From Bactericera cockerelli (taxonomy: Eukaryota; Arthropoda; Insecta; Hemiptera; Triozidae), in assembly GCA_024516035.1 (NCBI GenBank), contig CM044966.1, positions 19,064,878-19,128,877 on the forward strand: 64,000 nt of DNA, written 5' to 3'. A model generated the notes under the pieces. It was not told the DNA's origin. It did no database searches and saw nothing but the letters and a program-made list of their open reading frames with translations. A program made the translations under genes and the position numbers. Shown piece by piece: positions 40,062-53,388 of the stretch; positions within the stretch are counted from its first letter, which is position 1, and each line of letters starts with the position of its first letter.

Positions 40062-43000
40062 GTACATATTTTTTAATTTAGAATCTAAGGTAGATGTGTT
40101 GAAGTATGTTTTTTTTTTAACCCTAGAATTTTCTGGTCTCCAGCCCTGTTTTCAATGTAGCCTTGGAAATTTTACTAGTCCTGAATATCATACCATAGCA
40201 TGTAGAAATAAGAAGTGTGGAATCCACCCCCCAGCAGCCTGCATCATGGCATCCTTAGTGCTAGTATCGCAAAGGAGTCTCCTCTCCTCGTCCCTCACAA
40301 AATTTCTAACCCAATAATCATGTAAACTTAAACAGTTCATATTGAGACAGACCATGAGAAATATTCTACTCCTTTGTATATTATCCATGCTATGATCATA
40401 CTATCAGATTTTACTTTGAAAAACATCTAAGAAACAACGGGTCCATTGTGATCTTGTTGAACATCTGTTTTTGACGGATTTTTATGAAACTTTCACAGAA
40501 TACCTAGAATCTTATAAAGAAATGATTTCACACTGGAGAAACCAGAAATTTACACTTTAAATTACTTTAAATTTGATAAAAAATTGTGAATTCTAAGAAC
40601 AACTTCCACCACTTTTCAACAGCTGAACACTAAAACAAAGAAACAGAGGAGAAAGAGAAACTCAAAAATGAAAGAAAGAGGAAAAAGGAAACAAATACAG
40701 CTAAGACAACCACAAATATTTTCAGTAAAAATAACAAAGTGAAAATTTCATAAATGATTTATCAGTCTAGAAGATGTGTTTTGTTATTTTGCTAGAATAG
40801 CTTGAGTGACGGGGTTAGGTTAGGTTGAAATTAGCACAGGCGTGTTGGCCAGGTCACCCAGCAATCCTGTCTAACCCTCACCCAACCATCCTACCCAACA
40901 AACAGTTGACAGTTGAAATGTTGTGTTTCATTAGCCAGCTTGGGTGAAGGGCTCAGGTTAGGTTGAACCCGTATAAATGTAAACATAAAGAGTTCACTTG
41001 AATTGAACATGAATTTTACAATTACTATTTTACAGGTACCTGTAATGAACATTGCAATCAAAATACTGTGTACACATCAAACATCAAAACTGAAGACTTG
41101 GAATCCAAACCAAATGTTGATAATCTTATAACATTAAATTGGACTCAACATTTAAACTTTGCCAAGGACAAAGAAGAAAACTTATTGGCTTTCCATTATA
41201 GTGGATGTCTGTTTTTCATGTAAGCATTAGTATTCATACCGAGCAGTACTTTTCTCTTATGAAAGGTGAATCTGCCACAAATTTAACCACTGGTGACTAA
41301 ACTGATGAGATGGTAGTAAAAGATTTGTCAAAAATCCATCAACATACTGAAATTCTTTAATTTTTGATTTTATTGTCATTCGATGTTGCCTTTAATTACA
41401 TGGTCATATAATGAAGGGGATTTTATTAAAAATTGAGATGGTAGTACAAGATCAGTGATGTACCCGGGGTAAATACCCGGGTATTTACCCCAAGATGGGG
41501 TATTTACCCAATTTAGCACATTTCCTTGCCAATATACACATAAAACATCTTCTCCTATTCCTGATCCCTCCCTCTGTGATATAAACATTAAAATGTTGAT
41601 CATGAATTTTTAGGTAATTAGTCATATATTACTCATACTTGTTCTGCCATGCCTTATTCTGCTCAAGTAGGGCTTTTAGATTGCAGCCTCCATTTGCCCT
41701 GGTTCTAATTACCTACGTAAAATTACTCAAACAAATAAACATATCACAGGAAATGTAAAGAACCACATTCAGAAACAGAAGACTTTTATTTTTTTAAATT
41801 GAAATTAAATCACAAATAATAAAAAGTAGGTGCTTCCTACCCACCACTTGAAATTTTATAGAGCTCAAGTCAGAAAACTTTATTTGGGCAGGAATATTCG
41901 AAAACGCAGTTTGAAAGACTTGGGGAATTTACCCGACCCCTTGGGTAAATACCCGGTAAATACCCGATTTTTATTTACCTTCCCGCGGGTATTTACCCCT
42001 CGGTACATCACTGTACAAGATATGTCAAAAATCCATCAACATACAAAAATGCTTTAATTTTTGATTTTCTTTGCATTCAATGTTTCCTATAAGTACATGG
42101 TCATATAATGATGGGGATTTTATTAAAAATTCTTATGGCAAAAGACCTAGTCACTCAAATTATCCTCCCCCAGTTTCCATTATGTTTCCATGACTATAGA
42201 TGTTCTGCTGGGTATTCCCAACTCTAATTAGGTTGGGTATCTTAGATTATATACTTAATTTTAAAGCAATCTTGACATCGGCCGCTGAATGCGGCCGCAG
42301 GGCCGCAAATATTGGCCGCAGGCGCCGCTCCTTTGAATTAGTTAAAGATACAAAAAAGTTAGATAACAACATTTTCTCGGATTAAAAAAAATAATAGGGG
42401 TTCACTCCGATATTTTTTTTGATATCTTGAACTTTTTGGAACCCGGCCCCAATTTACCGGTATTTTGTGGGGGACCCACTTGGACTAACTTTTTTGTTAT
42501 TCACCGTAGATGGGGGTTTCAACATATCAAAAGCCAATGATTTTGAGGAGCTGATTACGAATTTGTCTTTGATTTTTAGCTAACTGTTACCTTTGAGCCA
42601 CCAGTGGCTTTTGGTCCTGTCCCATTCCTATTATGATAAGGAATGTTGTGTGATGTTTACACCAGACTTTTTACTTTCCTTATCCTATAATAAGGAAAGT
42701 ATTGTATTTGTCGAAAATTTCATGTGTGTGTGTGAACAGGATATCACGAGAACCGTTAGAGCTAGAGACTTGAATTTTGGTATGGAAATTAATTTTAGTT
42801 TCTTTGAATCGGTTAAAGATACAAATTATCTGGTGTAAACTTCACAAGACTTTCCTTATCCCCCAAAAATAAGTCGAATTGTGCCACTGGTGACTCAACG
42901 GTAACAGATAGTTAAAAATCAATGCCAAATTTGTAATCAGCACTTCAAAATCATTGAATTTGATATGACACAACCCCCTAGGATGAATAATAAAAAAGTT

Positions 43001-46000
43001 AGTTAAAGCGGGTGGGTCCAAATACTGGTAAATTGGGGCCAAGGTCCAAAAAGTTCAAGATATCAACAAAAAAAAATGATCGGTATAGACACGTATTATT
43101 TTTTTTAATCTAAGAAAATGTTGTTCTAAAATAAAACACTGCCAATTATGGACACAATACTTCCTCGTGATTGTTTTACATTGTATGCACGTGCCAATTT
43201 TGAGATTTTATACAAAATTACATGTAAATTCAAAACGTCTGAACCGATTTTCTTCAAATTTGTTTTATATGGTAGAATACCGTTTTTCTATATTCCACAA
43301 AAAATTCTGTACCGGCAAGTCGTGGTCCTTATTTTTTGACTTTTTTGTCAGAAATTTCAGATTTTATAATTAATTAAAAAATAAATATAAATAGCCTATC
43401 TAAAACAATAATATGCAAATACATACAAAATTTCATCAAAATCGAGTGTACCGTTCACGAGATATAAGCGTTTAAGTAAAAAGTTAGTGGTCAGGCGCAT
43501 GGTCTCTTTCACCCAGAACCGCTAGTACGAATTTGATGAATTTAAAATGGGACCATCTACAGAATGTCTCCTATATGTGTGCAAAATTTCATCAAAATCC
43601 GTCGAGTAGTTTCCGAGATTCGCGCGTTACAAGGAATACTTTTAACAGACCGACAGACGGACACAAAACCAAATTTGCTCAGGAGAAAATTGAAATCGGA
43701 GCAAAAAAATATTTTTTTTTACAAAAACGAACACAATACTTCTGATTTCTAATATTAGAAATTTCTCGGAAGTAATTGTATCTTTGACCAATTCAAAGAA
43801 GTGGCGCTTGCTCAACACTCAATTATGAAAAATTTGATAGATCTTTAGAGCACGTATGATTTTTCGTTCTCGAGTTATGGCCGTCAGCTCAACCTCGAAA
43901 ATTTGGCAAATTTCCAAACTTTGAGGCCAGAGCGGGTCCTGTTAACGTACTCTGATTGCCTTGAAATTTTGTCTATCTGAATTTCTGCAAAAGCCGAACT
44001 CATTTCTGGCTGAGCGTTGTAAAAATTCTGACATTTTTTTCTTACTCTTATGAGATAAAACCAGTCTAATCCCCACACACGCATTCTACGCCATATTCTG
44101 ACATACCGAAAAGGGTGACTAGGAGAAGCGGGTGCAACCCCTATAGTAAAGTGAAATTTTTATTTTCCAACACATCTCTTGTTCCCAGAGTGACCAAAAC
44201 CATTCCTCCCAAGACAGAACTTCTCGTAAGGAACTATAATCATGCCTCCTGCTGCAAAGGGCAATGCTCAACACTCAATCATGAAGAGAACAAACATCTT
44301 GATAAGACCTGGTTTACTTGTGTGATGTGTAGACTTATGTTGCCTTCACTAAAATATGTAATGAAACACGCCAGGTTTTGTAACAAAACTGGATGTATAA
44401 TTGCCAAAGTAGACTACAGTAAAGAAACAAACACTACTGAAGATTACAAGCTTTGCACAGTGTCACCTTGTCCATGCAATAGAGAAGCAGTGTTGGAGGA
44501 TATTAAAAGTGTGCCACAGGACAGTGAACATATAAAAGCTTCATATCAATCTACTTCAAACACCCTTCATGAGTCTACATTCCATAAAGATAATATGAAA
44601 TGTGAGCCACAGGACAGTGAACATATAAAATCTTCAGATGAATCACCTTCAAGCACACTTCATGTGACTGCCTTCCATACAGATAATATTAAATGTGAGC
44701 CACAGGACAGTGTTTATATAAAAATGACAGATTCTGGTCTTTCAAATACACTTCATGAGAATGAAATTCTTAGAGAGAATATTAAATGTGAGCCACAGGA
44801 CAGTGTTTATATAAAAACTACAAATGCTACTCTTTTACACACACTTCATGAGACTGAAATTCTTATAGATAATATTAAATGTGAGCCACAGAACATTAAA
44901 CATATGATATCTACAGATGAACCTCCTTCAAACGCACATCATGGGACTGAACTTCATATAGATAAAAGTGAGCTACAGGACAGTGAACATATAAAATTTT
45001 CAGATGAATCTCCTTCAAACACACTTCATGAGACTGCATTCCATATAGATAATATTAAATGTGAGCCACAGGACAGTGAACATATAAAATCTTCAGAAAA
45101 ATCTCCTTCAAACACACATCATGAGACTACATTCCATATAGATACTATTAAATGTGAGCCACAGGACAGTGTTTATATAAAAACTACAGATGCTGCTCTT
45201 TCTAATACACTTCATGAGAATGAAATTTTTATAGAGAATATTAAATGTCAGCTACAGGACTGTAAACATATGATATCTACAGATGCTACTGTTTCAAATA
45301 CATTTTATAAAAATGAAATTCTTATAGATAATATTAAATGTGAGCCAAAGAACGGTAAACATATGATATCTACAGATGCACTTCCTTCAAACAAACATCA
45401 TAGGACTGAAATTCACATGTATAATTGTAAGCTACAGGGCAGTAGACATATAGAACAAGTTGCATCAAACACCCTTCATGATGCTGAACTATTAATAGAA
45501 ATGCCTTTCAGTTGTGAGGTTTGTAGAAAAGTTTTCACTCGCTCTAGTATTTTAAAAGTTCACATGAGGACTCACACTGGTGAGACGCCTTTTAAATGTG
45601 AGGTTTGTAGAAAATCTTTCACTCGCTCTAGTATTTTAAGAGTTCACAAGAGGATTCACACTGGTGAGAAGCCATTTAGTTGTGAGATATGTAGAAAATC
45701 TTTCACTCGATCCGGTGATTTAAAAAGTCACATGAGGATTCACACTGGTGAGAAGCCTTTCAGTTGTGAGGTTTGTAGAAAATCTTTTACTCAATCTAGT
45801 ACTTTAATCGTTCACAGGAGGACGCACATTGGCGAGCAGCCTTTCAAGTGTGAGGTTTGTAGAAAATCCTTTTCTGAATCAGGTAATTTGACTAGACACA
45901 TGAGGACTCACACTGGTGAGAAGCCTTTTAGTTTTGAGGTTTGTAAGAAATCTTTTTCTGGTGAGAAGCCATTCAGTTGTGAGATATGTAGAAAATCTTT

Positions 46001-46907
46001 CACTCGATCCAGCAATTTAAAAAGTCACATGATCGTTCACACTGGTGAGAGGCCATTCAGTTGTGAGGTATGTAGAAAATCTTTCACTGAATCTTCTAAT
46101 TTAAAAAAGCACAAGAGGATTCACACTGGTGAGAAGCCATTCAGTTGTGAGATATGTAGAAAATCATTCACTCACTCCAGTGATTTAAAAAGTCACAAGA
46201 GGATTCACACTGGTGAGAAGCCATTTAGTTGTGAGATATGTAGAAAATCTTTCACTCGATCCGGTGATTTAAAAAGTCACATGAGGATTCACACTGGTGA
46301 GAAGCCTTTCAGTTGTAAGGTATGTAGAAAATCTTTCACTGAATCAAGTTCTTTAAAAATTCACAAGAGGATTCACACTGGTGAGAAGCCATTTAGTTGT
46401 GAGATATGTAGAAAATGTTTCACTCGATCCGGTGATTTAAAAAGTCACATGAGGATTCACACTGGTGAGAAGCCTTTCAGTTGTGAGGTTTGTAGAAAAT
46501 CTTTTACTCAATCTAGTACTTTAATCGTTCACAGGAGGACGCACATTTGCGAGCAGCCTTTCAAGTGTGAGGTTTGTAGAAAATCCTTTTCTGAATCAGG
46601 TAATTTGACTAGACACATGAGGACTCACACTGGTGAGAAGCCTTACAGTTGTGATGTTTGTAGAAAATCTTTTTCTGAATCAGGTCATTTAACTAGACAC
46701 ATGAGAAGTCACACTGGTGAAAAGACTTTCGGTTGTGAAATTTGTAGAAAATCTTTTTCCGAATCAAGTGGTTTAATAAGACATATGAGAACTCACACTG
46801 GTGAAAAGACTTTCACTTGTAAGATTTGTAGTAAATCTTTTTCTCAATCAAGTACTTTAACTACACACATGAGAACTCACACTGGTGAGAATTCCTTCAG
46901 GTTTTAA
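39977..46907 (+). CDS. C2H2 zinc-finger protein, copy 2 (16 fingers plus one broken), three exons
   Basis: Exons are 39977-40061, 41036-41219 and 44189-46907, giving 995 residues. The N-terminus, the C-X2-C-X12-H-X3-C block and the linker match copy 1, but the linker is longer, with about ten units, six of which carry IKCEP. The array differs inside. A finger reads PFSFEVCKKSFS and jumps to [14 protein letters not shown], so it lost a Cys and its helix by an in-frame deletion. Fingers of a new type (FTRSGDLKSHMRIH, FTESSNLKKHKRIH) follow. One linker reads THICEQ. The last three fingers, stop codon and decayed tail equal copy 1. Likely DNA-binding; target unknown. Confidence 0.86.
41036..41219 (+). 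CDS. Zinc-finger copy 2, exon 2
   Basis: GTCNEHCNQNTVYTSNIKTE and so on; 184 nt, the acceptor ATTTTACAG, the donor CAT/GTAAGC. Changes against copy 1 are mostly single substitutions and keep the frame. Confidence 0.7.
41453..42013. mobile_element. Non-autonomous hAT-type element, 561 bp, in copy 2 intron 2
   Basis: Ends CAGTGATGTACCCGGGGTAA and GGTACATCACTG, with a perfect 8-bp duplication TACAAGAT (41445-41452, 42014-42021). Both ends are rich in GGGTAAATACCC. Copy 3 has the left part at 54774 but lost the right end by deletion near 55277. Confidence 0.9.
42280..43140. repeat. Long imperfect palindrome, family IR-A
   Basis: GATATCTTGAACTTTTTGGA at 42420 and its complement TCCAAAAAGTTCAAGATATC at 43046 are outer arms. 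Inner arms include TTTCCTTATCCTATAATAAG. The same family is at 61500-62130 and 62440-62760. No ORF is convincing. It is probably a fold-back element. Confidence 0.7.
43141..43800. repeat. Dispersed repeat shared by introns of copies 2, 3 and 4
   Basis: Text with CACGAGATATAAGCGTTTAA, GTTAGTGGTCAGGCGCATGG and CAGACCGACAGACGGACACA recurs at 55440-55950 and 59640-60360. It ends with the palindrome TTTCTAATATTAGAAA followed by TTCTCGGAAGT. Confidence 0.75.
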
Positions 46908-49061
46908 GTTTGTAGAAAATCTTTTTCTACATCAAGTAATTTAACGACACATATGAGGACTCGTATTGGTGAGAAACCTTTCACTTGTGAGATTTGTACA
47001 ACATCTTTTACTCAGTTAGGCAATTTAGCTATGCACTGAAGGACGCACATTGGTGAGATGCCTTTCAGTTGTGAGGTTTGTAGAGAATCTTTTACTCGAT
47101 CTACACTTGAGAGCAGAAAAAGCGAATCATACTTTTTCCTCCACTTCGAAATTACTATTTCTATCGAGTCGTATGATATCTCAAAATGTTGTAAATTTTG
47201 TTTTCTACAATTTCATTATTTCATTGTAAAAAAAAACCTACCAGAAGCCGTCAATTTTATTTTCTACAGGATGTCAAAAAAGAAGAAAAACATGATTTTT
47301 TTATTTTTAACAGAAGACGTTATAACCCGAGAAATCAACAAGATTCATTCATAACAATGGTGAATCAGTATATTGTGTTGCCTCCCCGAGCTTTGATCAC
47401 AGCATTCATTCGAATTGGTATTGACTGGATCAAAATAACCACAATTTCTTGGGGCAACCTCTCCCATTTTTCGGTGACGGCGATCTTGAGCTCTGCTACA
47501 GTCTAGGGAGCCGCCTCGAACACTTCGTTTGAGTTGGTACCTTAGATTTTCAATCGGATTGAGGTCGGCACCAAAAGAGGGCTAGTCCAAAGTGTCAATA
47601 TTCTCCTCAACCAAGAACTCCCGAACACAGTTTGCCACATGTGGGCGGGCATTGTCGTGCATGAGGAGGAACTGGTCGCCCATAATTTGATCGAGAAGAA
47701 TCACATGGGTCTGCAAGACTTCAAGAAGCTGGAATTTAACCAAAGGAAACTTCAACTGGAGCCAAACTCTCCAGAGAGCACAGGGAAAGTAGACTCAGAT
47801 TCGCCATAGAAACACGTGGATTGGACACCCGAGCAATGGCGCTCTGTTTTCTTCACTGATGAATGCCGGGTGTGTTTGTTTGGTAATGATAGAAGGAAAA
47901 GAGTCTATCGAAGAGCGGAAGAAAAGTATGGTGAGTAATGAATTACAGAAACTGTTGGTTTCGGCGGTAGTTCCTGTATGGTATGGGGTGGGATTTCAAC
48001 TGAAAGAAAGACTGAATTGGTTTTCATCACATGCGGTGCGGGAGGTGGCCTGAACAGTCAGCGATACATTGATAAGATCCTATAGACCTTTGTGGTTCCT
48101 CTCGCACAAATTATGGGCCACCAGTTCCTCCTCATGCACGACAATGCCCGTCCACATGCGGTTAACTGTATACGGGAGTTCTTGGGTGAGGAGAATATTG
48201 ACAATTTGGACTGGCCCTCTCTTAGTCTCGACCACAACCCGATCCAGGATCTATGGGAACAACTCAAACGAAGTGTTCGAGGAAGAATACCGGCTCCCCA
48301 GACTGTAGCAGAGCTCAAGATCGTCCTCACCGAAAAATGGGAGAGGTTGCCCCAAGGAATTGTAGTTACTTTGATCCACTCAATACCAAATCGAATGAAT
48401 TCAAAGCTCGGGGAGGCAACACAAAATACTGATTCACCATTGTTGTGCATGAATCTTTTTGATTTCTCAGGTTATAACGTCTTTTTAAAAAATAAAAAAA
48501 TCATGTTGTTCTTTTTTTTTGAGATCCTGTAGTAAAATTTAATTTTGACGGCTTCTGGTAGGTTTTTTTTTCAACAATTAAATTATGAAATTGTAGAAAA
48601 AAAAATTTACAACATTTTGTGATATCATACGACTCGATCGAAATAGTAATTTCGAAGATATCGCAGATTTGGTGGAGGAAAAAGTTTGATTCGCTTTTTC
48701 TGCTCTCAAGTGTAGTATTTCAATCGTTCACAGGAGGACTCACACTGGTGAGAAACCTATCAGTTGTGAGGTTTGTAGAAAATCTTTTTCTGAATCTGGT
48801 AAATTAACTAGACGCATGAAAACTCACACAGGTGAAAAGCCTTTCACTTGTAAGGTTTATAGTAAATCTTTCAATTATTCAGGTGATTTAACTAGACACA
48901 TGAGGACTCACACTCGTGAGAAGCCTCTCAGTTGTGATGTTTGTTGGAAATATTTTTCTGAATCGGGTAAATTAACTAAACACATGAGGACTCACATTGG
49001 TGAGAAACCTTTCAGTTGTGAGGCGTCAAGTACAACTCAAGGAACGTCACGTTTAATGTGA
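46908..49061 (+). pseudogene. Decayed 3' finger array of copy 2
   Basis: The same two nonsense codons as copy 1 (after SFRF, and after LAMH), the same transposon position, and the same degenerate fingers after it. The end reads [17 protein letters not shown], one frame choice away from copy 1. Confidence 0.88.
47104..48712 (+). mobile_element. Tc1-type fold-back element, 1609 bp, in copy 2
   Basis: The same element and the same TA target (47102-47103, 48713-48714) as in copy 1, with small indels. The transposase remnant at about 47720-48470 again has MHDNARPHA and NPIQDLW. Shared position shows descent by duplication of the host gene. Confidence 0.88.
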
Positions 49062-50805
49062 CGTGCTAACTAGGTACAGGGTTGATATTTCTTGACAAGC
49101 AAATAAATGTGAAGGGTTGGGTGGAAGTGATTGCTGCAAGGATAAACCTCGCCTCTTAGTTAGGACATTAATGTAATTTTTTTTTTCTCAAAATATTTTA
49201 TCATAAGTTTTATTTTTATGTTTTTTAAATCCATTTTTCTTTGTGTTGTAAATCAATGTACCATCAATAAATATTTTTTGGGCTACAAAACTTACTGATC
49301 ATCTACCATTTTTTTGTCAATTTTTTATCAATAAATAAATACAGGGTGGACCAAAAAAACGTTTACACCCGTTAATGGTAGATTACTGCCGACATTTCCA
49401 GGCCGGATCTGCAATCCGTTTTTTCGGATTCGCCTTCGTAACTGCACAAAGTGATTTTTTGCAACTTTCCGAAAAAGTCCGACTTTGATTTATTCTTCAG
49501 GTCAGTACTTTTTTCCTGTTTAAGATGAGTTGGTTATGAACATTTCTGCAGAAAGCCAACAAAATTTCGATGTTTCTAGCTACACTACTTTGTTTTTTAC
49601 GATTTGGTTTGTCATATTTTTTTTACACCTGAATAGAAAAAAAAACACCCAAAAAAACTTTTTTACTAAATAAAACACTCGACATTTGTCCGAACAAATT
49701 TTGGCACAGACATGGGCAAGTTTGATAAAATTTGGCGGCCGCCCCGAAGATGCTAGAAAATAATTTTACGATTTTTTATCACGTGATCTTCTGGGAAAAA
49801 TTATTAGATGTTTGCCAAAAACTCTTCAAAAATCCTAAGAGTTTTCTAGCTGTAGACTGTGTAAGGGCGTCTTGTATTGTTTACAAAAATTGTTTACATT
49901 GCTTTTTTTGAATACCGCGGTCTCACATGCCTTCATCTGGCAGTTTAGGAAAACTCAAATGATAAATTTCGTGCCTCTGAGATTGTCAGTGATGTTAGCT
50001 AGATGTGGTAGTGCTGAGAGTGTTAGTCGCATGACCGAGGTTCAATTCTCGACGGTCAATATTATTTTAATTATCCAAAAAATCTGATGGAATATTTTAT
50101 TCATACCTGTATCTGACCTGTTGTAACACCAACAACTTATGGTTTTTTTTGGGGGTAATACCATCTGTAAATTGAGTTATATCAGATACTATTGGTATCA
50201 CAATACACATAATGTAAGGATGGTTTTTCTTATGCTTCCCTACGAGAGAAAAAAAAACTAGCGAATTTTCCAAACGAAAATAGAGTTTATGAAATAAATC
50301 CAGGTAAATATGTAGGTAGGTTCTTCTATCATAAACAATACTAATTAAATAACAAATATTTACCGATTGCCAACTCTTGAAAAAAACAAGATAATATTTT
50401 GTAAAATTAATAAACTTTTGCAGTCTTTATAATGTTTTATACTATTTTGATATAAACAAAAAGGTATTTAAAAAAACATTTTGTGTTAGTATGTTCAATG
50501 AGAAACGATTAGACGTGCACGATTAGCTCAGTGGTAAGCTAGTCCACCCGGTCCGAACGCCAGAGCCAGCAAAAATTCATGACTTCAAAATAAAAAAGAC
50601 TGTTGCCATTTTTTATTTAGCTATAGTACCTACACACTATGGATTCTCCTCACACAAATTTTTGAAACCAATGGTGACTTTTGTATCTTAGTTCTAACTC
50701 AGAACTGTCCCTCTAACTCCCGAAAAGTACAAATGTACTTAACGGAACTTTTAACAATGATGATTATTGAAAAAAACGAATAAATTTATTATTATTATTC
50801 TTGCC

Positions 50806-50845
50806 TTTCTCTATCTCTCTCTCTCTTTCGCTCTTTGCCTCTCTC

Positions 50846-50877
<32 letters not shown>

Positions 50878-50880
50878 CCC
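50806..50880. repeat. (CTCT)n and (CTGT)n simple repeat
   Basis: TCTCTATCTCTCTCTCTTTC and CTGTCTGTCTGTCTGTCTCT, inside the 2.47-kb transposon. Confidence 0.9.
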
Positions 50881-50893
50881 CTTCTCAATTCCC

Positions 50894-51217
50894 TTAGAGG
50901 AACTGTTGGAAGTGGCGTCCACCTTCCTGGATGCAAAGGTTGAACCTCTTCATCATGTTCCGTCGAATGTTGCGGAAGATTCCAGGTTTTTCTGTCAGGT
51001 CATCGAATGCCAACAGGATTCTTGCTACCAGATTTCGTAAACTATGTTTTTCACGTGATCCCAAATGTTCCTGTTGGCAACGTATCTGCCATTTCAGCAT
51101 CCGAATTATAATAATGTAACTTGTACTAAAAAAACTCAAGAAGTTTAAAGATAATATTTCATAGAATGCAGAAAAATATGCTTGAAAACTATCATTGAGA
51201 AACAAACAATCATTCAT
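50894..51217 (-). pseudogene. Tc1/mariner-type transposase C-terminal remnant
   Basis: Reads LRNLVARILLAFDDLTEKPG and IFRNIRRNMMKRFNLCIQEG, the pattern that ends many transposases of this superfamily. The catalytic core is absent, so the element is non-autonomous. Confidence 0.65.
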
Positions 51218-53303
51218 TTGACTGGCCTTTAATTAATTCCAAGGAAAATAATTATCAGACATAAATAGCTAATTACTCTTTGAGTACAAGACGACCCTAC
51301 ACGGTCTACACTTTTAAGATTTTGAACATCATTTTTTGAGACTTACCTGGTTTGTTTCTCCAGAAGATCACGTGATAAAAAATCGTAAAATTATTTTTTA
51401 GCATCCTTGGGTTGGCCGCCAACTTTTATCAAACTTGCCCATGTCTGTGCCAAAATTTGCTCGGGCAAATCTTGAGTGTTTCAAAGAATAAAAAATTTAC
51501 ATGAGAATTTTTTTATCTATTCAGGTGTCAAAAAAGATGCCAAACCAAACCGTAAAAAACAAAGTAGTGTAGCTAGAAACATCGAAATTTTGTTGGCTTT
51601 CTGCAGAAATGATTAGAACCAACTCATCTTAAACAGGAAAAAAGTTCTGACCTGAAGAATAAGCCAAAATCGGACTTTTTCAGAAAGTTGCAAAAAATCA
51701 CTTTGTGCAGTTATAAAGGCGAATCCGAAAAAACGGATTGCAGATTCGTCCTAGAAATGTCGTCAGTAATCTACCATTAACGGGTGTAAACGTTTTTTTG
51801 GTCCACCCTGTATAAACGTGAGTGTCTTTTTTTATTTCTTATAACTTATAAATGTGAGAAAAAAAAAATCTTCGCTTTCTTCTGTAACTGGCCCTTAACA
51901 TTAGAAATATAATTTGAGAAATCACAGGAGGATAATAATATAATTTCACGTCTTAAATTAGAGAAGTAAACATCTACTAGATTAAAAAAATCATATTTGT
52001 TGTATCTTTATCTTTAACTAATCAAAGATTAGTTAGGAATAACCAATACGCAGGCCACGCCCTTTAGTTAGTATTTTCTCTGCTTTGTTATTTCTTTATT
52101 ATTCAAACTAGTTTATCATTTCTATATTTTATACTTTATCAGGAGGACATTACTTTGTCCTCCTGATAAAGATTTATATATTAGATTTATTAACGCCACA
52201 GAGGCATTACAAAAACGTTTATTACTTTCGTCCTTAGGTTAGGAAAATTAGTTCCAAGTCATCACTTCAGAACTCGATTTTGTCTATTTAATTAGCCCTA
52301 AAAAACCTTATAAAATAATAATACGGCTGTGTTTTCAGCTTCAATTATTTCAAGTAATATTAGAGAGTTTGTGCTAGTTCAACTTTTGACGTGAATTGAC
52401 GACAACTTATTTCTGCACATGCGCTCAAATTTTCGAGTCCTACGTTCTACGCTATTGAATTGACGTTTTCACCATTCAAAAAAAAACCTTTTTTAACGTT
52501 CAAAAATAGTAGTCACAAAAATAGGCATGGTGACTTGACCTGGCTTCGAGCGCCAGTGGAGCAGCAATTTCTCTGCTCTGTAACTTGATGTTCGGAGTCC
52601 ACTCATACCTCGAAAATAAGTAGCTGCTTTGATGTGAAGCAGCGTCCAGTGGCGGTATTATAGGCAAAAAAAAAAAACATCAAAATGGATATGTTTTATG
52701 ATTCTGCCCTAACCACTAAAATTAAATTATTATTAATTATATTAATCAATACAGTTTCCGTTAATTGAAAAAAGGGGAGACACTAATTTTCCAAAATACC
52801 ATCGTGCTCTCCCTCAAGACAAACCTTAGGTGTCTGCCATTTTTCTTAAAGAAACTTCACATAACTTGCCCAGAGAGCATTGGGAGTTCTACATCTATTA
52901 ATTGTTTTTAAATCGTGTTGAAAACATTAAATTAATATACCTAGAAAGATAACGCGAGACACCTCAAACTTAGAAGAATTTTCTCCAAGGCTAGATTTAG
53001 CCTAATTTCAACATGACGCACATTTAGGCCATTTCACTATTGCTCTAGGCCACTGAGGTATTAACCTCCTTGGCTGAGAACCTCACATGTTTTTCGACAA
53101 ATGGCGGCAGTGGCACAAGTTTTGTAATTTAGGAAAGCCAGTTGACAGTTCAGAGAGTTAAGTATGTATATGTTAGAAATTTGAATTTGATTATTAAAAT
53201 ACTGAACTAGGTGTGATATCTTGATTATAATATTATATCTCAATGATCTGTTATTACTTATTCTCAACTATCAGACAAACTATCTAAAGACTTCTGCACC
53301 ATC

Positions 53304-53388
53304 ATGATAACAAGTGGATGTAGCACAACACCTGGAGTTTGGAGCTCCTCTCTTATTGAAGCCAATACAGTTCTTGGTTTCTTCAAAG
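53304..53388 (+). CDS. Zinc-finger copy 3, exon 1
   Basis: Same reading as the other copies, donor AAAG/GTACAT. Five bases before the shared TATCAG acceptor are missing against copies 1 and 2, which places the exon boundary at that CAG. Confidence 0.7.

Larger units (their letters stand above)
49342..51810 (-). mobile_element. TA-flanked DNA transposon, 2469 bp, with inverted repeats of about 450 bp
   Basis: Ends CAGGGTGGACCAAAAAAACG and its complement. TA is duplicated at 49340-49341 and 51811-51812. The arms pair for about 450 bp (49342-49795 against 51355-51810). Copy 1 has the unfilled site AAATATAAACG near 36075. A minus-strand remnant at 50894-51217 ends NIRRNMMKRFNLCIQEGGRH, like the C-terminus of Tc1/mariner transposases. 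A tRNA-like piece (GATTAGCTCAGTGG) is at 50521. Confidence 0.88.

Noticed and set aside
50521..50570. tRNA gene inside the 2.47-kb transposon
   Set aside because: Only an A-box-like piece is present; the T-arm is incomplete and no acceptor stem forms.
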